25,030 nt of DNA from VRUE01 sp045805805 (lineage in GTDB: Bacteria; Actinomycetota; Thermoleophilia; Solirubrobacterales; 70-9), in the NCBI GenBank assembly GCA_045805805.1, contig JBJMKO010000116.1, positions 1 through 25,030 of the forward strand. Reading direction: 5' to 3'. Under the pieces are notes generated by a model that ran no database searches, had not been told where the DNA came from, and saw only the letters and a list, made by a program, of their open reading frames with translations. Below are positions 22,877-25,030 of the stretch, one piece after another. Numbering within the stretch: the stretch's first letter is position 1; the number at the start of each line of letters is the position of its first letter. The position numbers were made by a program, and so were the translations under genes.

Positions 22877-22921
22877 ACGATCCCCTGGCTTTCGCGCCCA
22901 ATCGCCACGGACTTGGCGCGC

Positions 22922-23827
22922 TCACAGACCGAAACCCTCCATCCCGAAGTCGCCGAAGGGCTCGTCGCGCTCGCGCACGGCCTCTTTGAAGCCCGACTCG
23001 GCGGCACGGCGGACGAAGCCGTGTCCCTCCTCGGTGTGGCGGGCGATGCCGTCGAAGAAGGTGCCGAGCAGCTGGGTCTGGTGCAGCCCCTGCGCGTAGA
23101 GCGACTGGTTGACCAGCATCTTCATCATCACCAGCTGGTTGATCGGCTGGCGAGCGACCCGCTCCAGCAGGGCCTCGAAGCGCTCGTCCAGCTCGGCGGC
23201 CGCCGGCGCCTCGGTCGCCAGGCCCCACTCCTCCGCCTGGGCGCCGGTCAGCGAGTCTCCCGTCAGCAACAGGCGCTTGGCGCGCATCGGGCCCACCCGG
23301 GCGGCCCAGAGCGCCGTCGTCGGCGAGCCCCAAACGCGCGCCGGCGGGTAGCCGATCTTGGCCTCGGCGGCGATCGTCAGCAGATCGGAGCAGAGCGCCA
23401 TGTCGGTGCCGCCGGCGACGCAGTAGCCGTGCACCTTGCAGAGCACCGGCTTCTCGGAGTGGAAGAGGCTCATGAAGCCGCGCACGTTGCGCCACATGAA
23501 CTGGAAGTCCGTAACCGGATCCCAGTTCGAATTCGGCATGTGGTTTGCCCCAATCGTCGCGGGATCGACCGGCGACCCCACCGGCGCCTCCACACCCTCC
23601 AGCCCACTCATATCTCCCTCAGCCGAAGCGACCAAGTCATACCCACCGCAGAAGCCGCTTCCATTCCCGGCCAGCGCGATCGCATGCACCCCAGGATCGA
23701 GATTTGCCCGCTCAACGCAAGCCGCGATCTCAGCCGGCATAAGCGGCGTAATTCCATTGCCACGCTCCGGCCGATCAAGCGTTATGCGAGCAACCCGACC
23801 GTCGGTCTCGTAGCTAATCGTCTCCAT
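22922..23827 (-). CDS. Crotonase (enoyl-CoA hydratase/isomerase) family protein lacking the hydratase glutamates
   Basis: The protein is 301 residues. The oxyanion-hole segments are present: GSGFCGGYDL (56-65) and VHGYCVAGGTDMAL (132-145). In true hydratases the second segment reads GGGCEL, followed by GQPE. Here the catalytic glutamates are replaced by Asp142 and, by alignment, Pro162 (IGYPPARVWG). An insert of about 30 residues follows the first segment (70-105). Crotonases with changed acid/base residues can be isomerases, hydrolases or dehalogenases, so a simple enoyl-CoA hydratase call is unsafe. The start is ATG 23827, with TAAGGT 8 nt upstream and palindrome P copy B directly behind that. 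It is probably the first gene of a transcript that continues into the monooxygenase and thioesterase. Confidence 0.87.
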   Translation of the reverse strand: METISYETDGRVARITLDRPERGNGITPLMPAEIAACVERANLDPGVHAIALAGNGSGFCGGYDLVASAEGDMSGLEGVEAPVGSPVDPATIGANHMPNSNWDPVTDFQFMWRNVRGFMSLFHSEKPVLCKVHGYCVAGGTDMALCSDLLTIAAEAKIGYPPARVWGSPTTALWAARVGPMRAKRLLLTGDSLTGAQAEEWGLATEAPAAAELDERFEALLERVARQPINQLVMMKMLVNQSLYAQGLHQTQLLGTFFDGIARHTEEGHGFVRRAAESGFKEAVRERDEPFGDFGMEGFGL

Positions 23828-23835
23828 GAGAGCTG

Positions 23836-23841
23836 ACCTTA
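23836..23841 (-). promoter_or_regulatory. Candidate leaderless -10 box for the crotonase-monooxygenase-thioesterase genes
   Basis: TAAGGT (minus strand) lies 8 nt before ATG 23827 and abuts the arm of palindrome P copy B (23842), so the -35 region would lie inside the palindrome. Confidence 0.45.
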
Positions 23842-23951
23842 GAGGCTCGCCGGGCAGGGGTGGAGCGTCTTGTACTTTTTCGCCGCCACCTCCGGGGGAG
23901 CGACAAACGACCCTCGAAAAAGTTAAGCGAAACCCCTGCCCGGCGAGCCTC
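23842..23951. repeat. Palindromic element family P, copy B
   Basis: Perfect 20-bp arms (23842-23861 and 23932-23951) flank a 70-nt core with CTTTTTCG (23875-23882) and CGAAAAAG (23915-23922). The core-flanking blocks match copy A almost exactly, but the outer 14 bases of the arms are entirely different from copy A while still pairing perfectly. It lies between the thiolase stop and the crotonase start. Confidence 0.88.
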
Positions 23952-23952
23952 C

Positions 23953-23990
23953 TTCGAAAAAGTTAAGCGGAACCCCTGCCGGGCCAGGCT
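23953..23990. repeat. Extra half-copy of element P (right half only)
   Basis: Positions 23953-23977 repeat the right block of copy B (TCGAAAAAGTTAAGCGGAA and on) at a 40-bp period. This is followed by an arm-like CTGCCGGGCCAGGC whose partner is not present nearby. It ends 1 bp before the thiolase stop codon. Confidence 0.75.
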
Positions 23991-23991
23991 C

Positions 23992-25030
23992 TCAGAGGCG
24001 CTCCACAATCATCGCCTTACCCTGACCGCCGGCAACGCACATCGTCTCGATGCCGAACTGATGATCGTCGGTCTCCAGCACGTTGAGCAGGGTCCCCATG
24101 ATGCGAGCACCTGTCATTCCAAAGGGGTGACCGAGGGCGATCGCGCCGCCGTGGGTGTTGAGCTTCTCCAGCGGGATGTCGCACTCGTCCATGATCGGGA
24201 TCACCTGGGCGGCGAAGGCCTCGTTGAGCTCGACCGCGCCGATGTCGTCGATCGTCATCCCGGCCCGGTCGAGGACCTTCTTGATCGCGCCGATCGGGGC
24301 CACGCCCATGTACTCGGGCTCGTTGCCCCAGGTGGCGGCAGTGACGATGCGGGCGCGCGGAGTCAGGCCAAGCTCCTTGGCCTTGGTGTCGCTCATGATC
24401 AGCACCGCGGCGGCGCCGTCGTTGAGCGGGCAGGAGTTGCCGGCGGTGACCCCGCCGCCGCCGAAGGCATCGGGCAGTTCGCTCAGCTTCTCCAGGGTCG
24501 AGGAGGCGCGCGGGCCGTCGTCCTTGGCGACCTCGGTGCCGTCGGGCAGCGTCACCGGGACGATCTCGCGGTCGAAGAAGCCGTCTTCCTGAGACTTGAC
24601 CGCCAGTTCCTGGGAGCGCTGCGCGAACTTGTCCATGTCGGCGCGGCTGACCTCGTAGCGCTCGGCGACGTTGACTGCCGTCTTGCCCATCTCGATGTAG
24701 ACGTTGGGCTGGCCGTTGTTGCCCTGGAGGTTCTCGTTCTGGTCGGCGGCTCCAGCTGCCTCAGTGCGCTCGTTGTAGCGACTCACCCACTCGATCCCGG
24801 CGGCGATGTAGGCGTCGCCCTCGCCGGCCTTGATCGCGTTGCCGGCGTGGCGGATCGCGTCGAGGCTGGAGGAGCAGTAACGGGAGACAGTGACGCCGTT
24901 GACCGTCTGCGGCAGCTTTTCCGAGAGCAGCGAGACGATGCGGCCGATGTTGAACGCCTGCAGGCCCTGGGGCATGCCGCAGCCGCAGAAGACGTCCTCG
25001 ACCAGGGCGGGGTCGACGCCGGGGTTGCGC
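23992..25030 (-). CDS. fadA: Thiolase / acetyl-CoA C-acyltransferase (N-terminus lies outside the window)
   Basis: The frame is open from the window edge, with at least 18 codons before the internal ATG at 24975, including GVDPALVEDVFCGCG, a typical thiolase N-terminal segment. The nucleophilic cysteine lies in VSRYCSSSLDAI. The C-terminal catalytic residues are in GHPFGMTGAR (His) and CVAGGQGKAMI (Cys). The NEAFA motif is present as ELNEAFAAQ. Such enzymes cleave 3-ketoacyl-CoA with CoA in the last step of beta-oxidation, or run in reverse. It is upstream of the crotonase on the same strand, but one and a half palindromic elements separate them (165 bp), so it may be a separate transcript. 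Confidence 0.93.
   Translation of the reverse strand, partial: RNPGVDPALVEDVFCGCGMPQGLQAFNIGRIVSLLSEKLPQTVNGVTVSRYCSSSLDAIRHAGNAIKAGEGDAYIAAGIEWVSRYNERTEAAGAADQNENLQGNNGQPNVYIEMGKTAVNVAERYEVSRADMDKFAQRSQELAVKSQEDGFFDREIVPVTLPDGTEVAKDDGPRASSTLEKLSELPDAFGGGGVTAGNSCPLNDGAAAVLIMSDTKAKELGLTPRARIVTAATWGNEPEYMGVAPIGAIKKVLDRAGMTIDDIGAVELNEAFAAQVIPIMDECDIPLEKLNTHGGAIALGHPFGMTGARIMGTLLNVLETDDHQFGIETMCVAGGQGKAMIVERL

Overview
The window is GC-rich chromosomal DNA whose gene content points to an actinobacterium, most plausibly the Thermoleophilia/Solirubrobacterales branch. This is inferred from the mix: type IV pilus ATPases beside a primary sigma factor, class II (GlpX) fructose bisphosphatase, two F420-type luciferase-like oxidoreductases, ergothioneine genes egtB/egtD, a three-subunit proton-translocating transhydrogenase and a CtpE-like P-type ATPase. 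No rRNA or tRNA gene, transposase, integrase, phage gene or CRISPR array was seen. Most long open frames opposite the genes listed are GC-driven shadows.

Layout. 1-5455 (minus strand): rpoD-type sigma factor, pilT, a PilX-like prepilin with a repetitive ectodomain, a membrane-anchored thioredoxin-like protein and a pilB/gspE ATPase that runs off the left edge. 5656-8697: a YihY/BrkB membrane protein (plus), convergent with a double-HxlR/SCP2-like regulator (minus), then glpX (minus). 8783-9715: an LLM oxidoreductase (plus), divergent from glpX. 9716-10303: a 588-bp gene-free block built of nested palindromes. 10304-12426: egtB-egtD (minus). 12519-13286: an SDR dehydrogenase (plus), convergent with a prepilin-like secreted protein (13333-14259, minus). 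14423-17282: pntAA-pntAB-pntB (minus). 17359-18408: a second LLM oxidoreductase (minus), divergent from a CtpE-like cation ATPase (18436-20829, plus). 20912-25030 (minus): thiolase, crotonase, Baeyer-Villiger-type flavoprotein and hotdog thioesterase, probably an acyl-CoA or ketone degradation cluster.

How the genes work together. The left cluster makes and powers a type IV pilus or related secretion machine. The middle is central and redox metabolism (gluconeogenesis, NADPH supply, ergothioneine, F420-linked oxidation). The right end is lipid or ketone catabolism.

The most unusual content is non-coding. There are seven long inverted repeats in 25 kb, plus several smaller dyads. Two are cloverleaf-like structures in opposite orientation sharing an exact 32-nt segment. 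Two belong to a family with a conserved core but different, still perfectly complementary, 20-bp arms. Two are inverted copies of a 47-bp dyad, one of them in a divergent promoter. One large palindrome lies in frame inside egtB. Several genes also have a TAnnnT hexamer 7-8 nt before the start codon, which suggests leaderless transcription.
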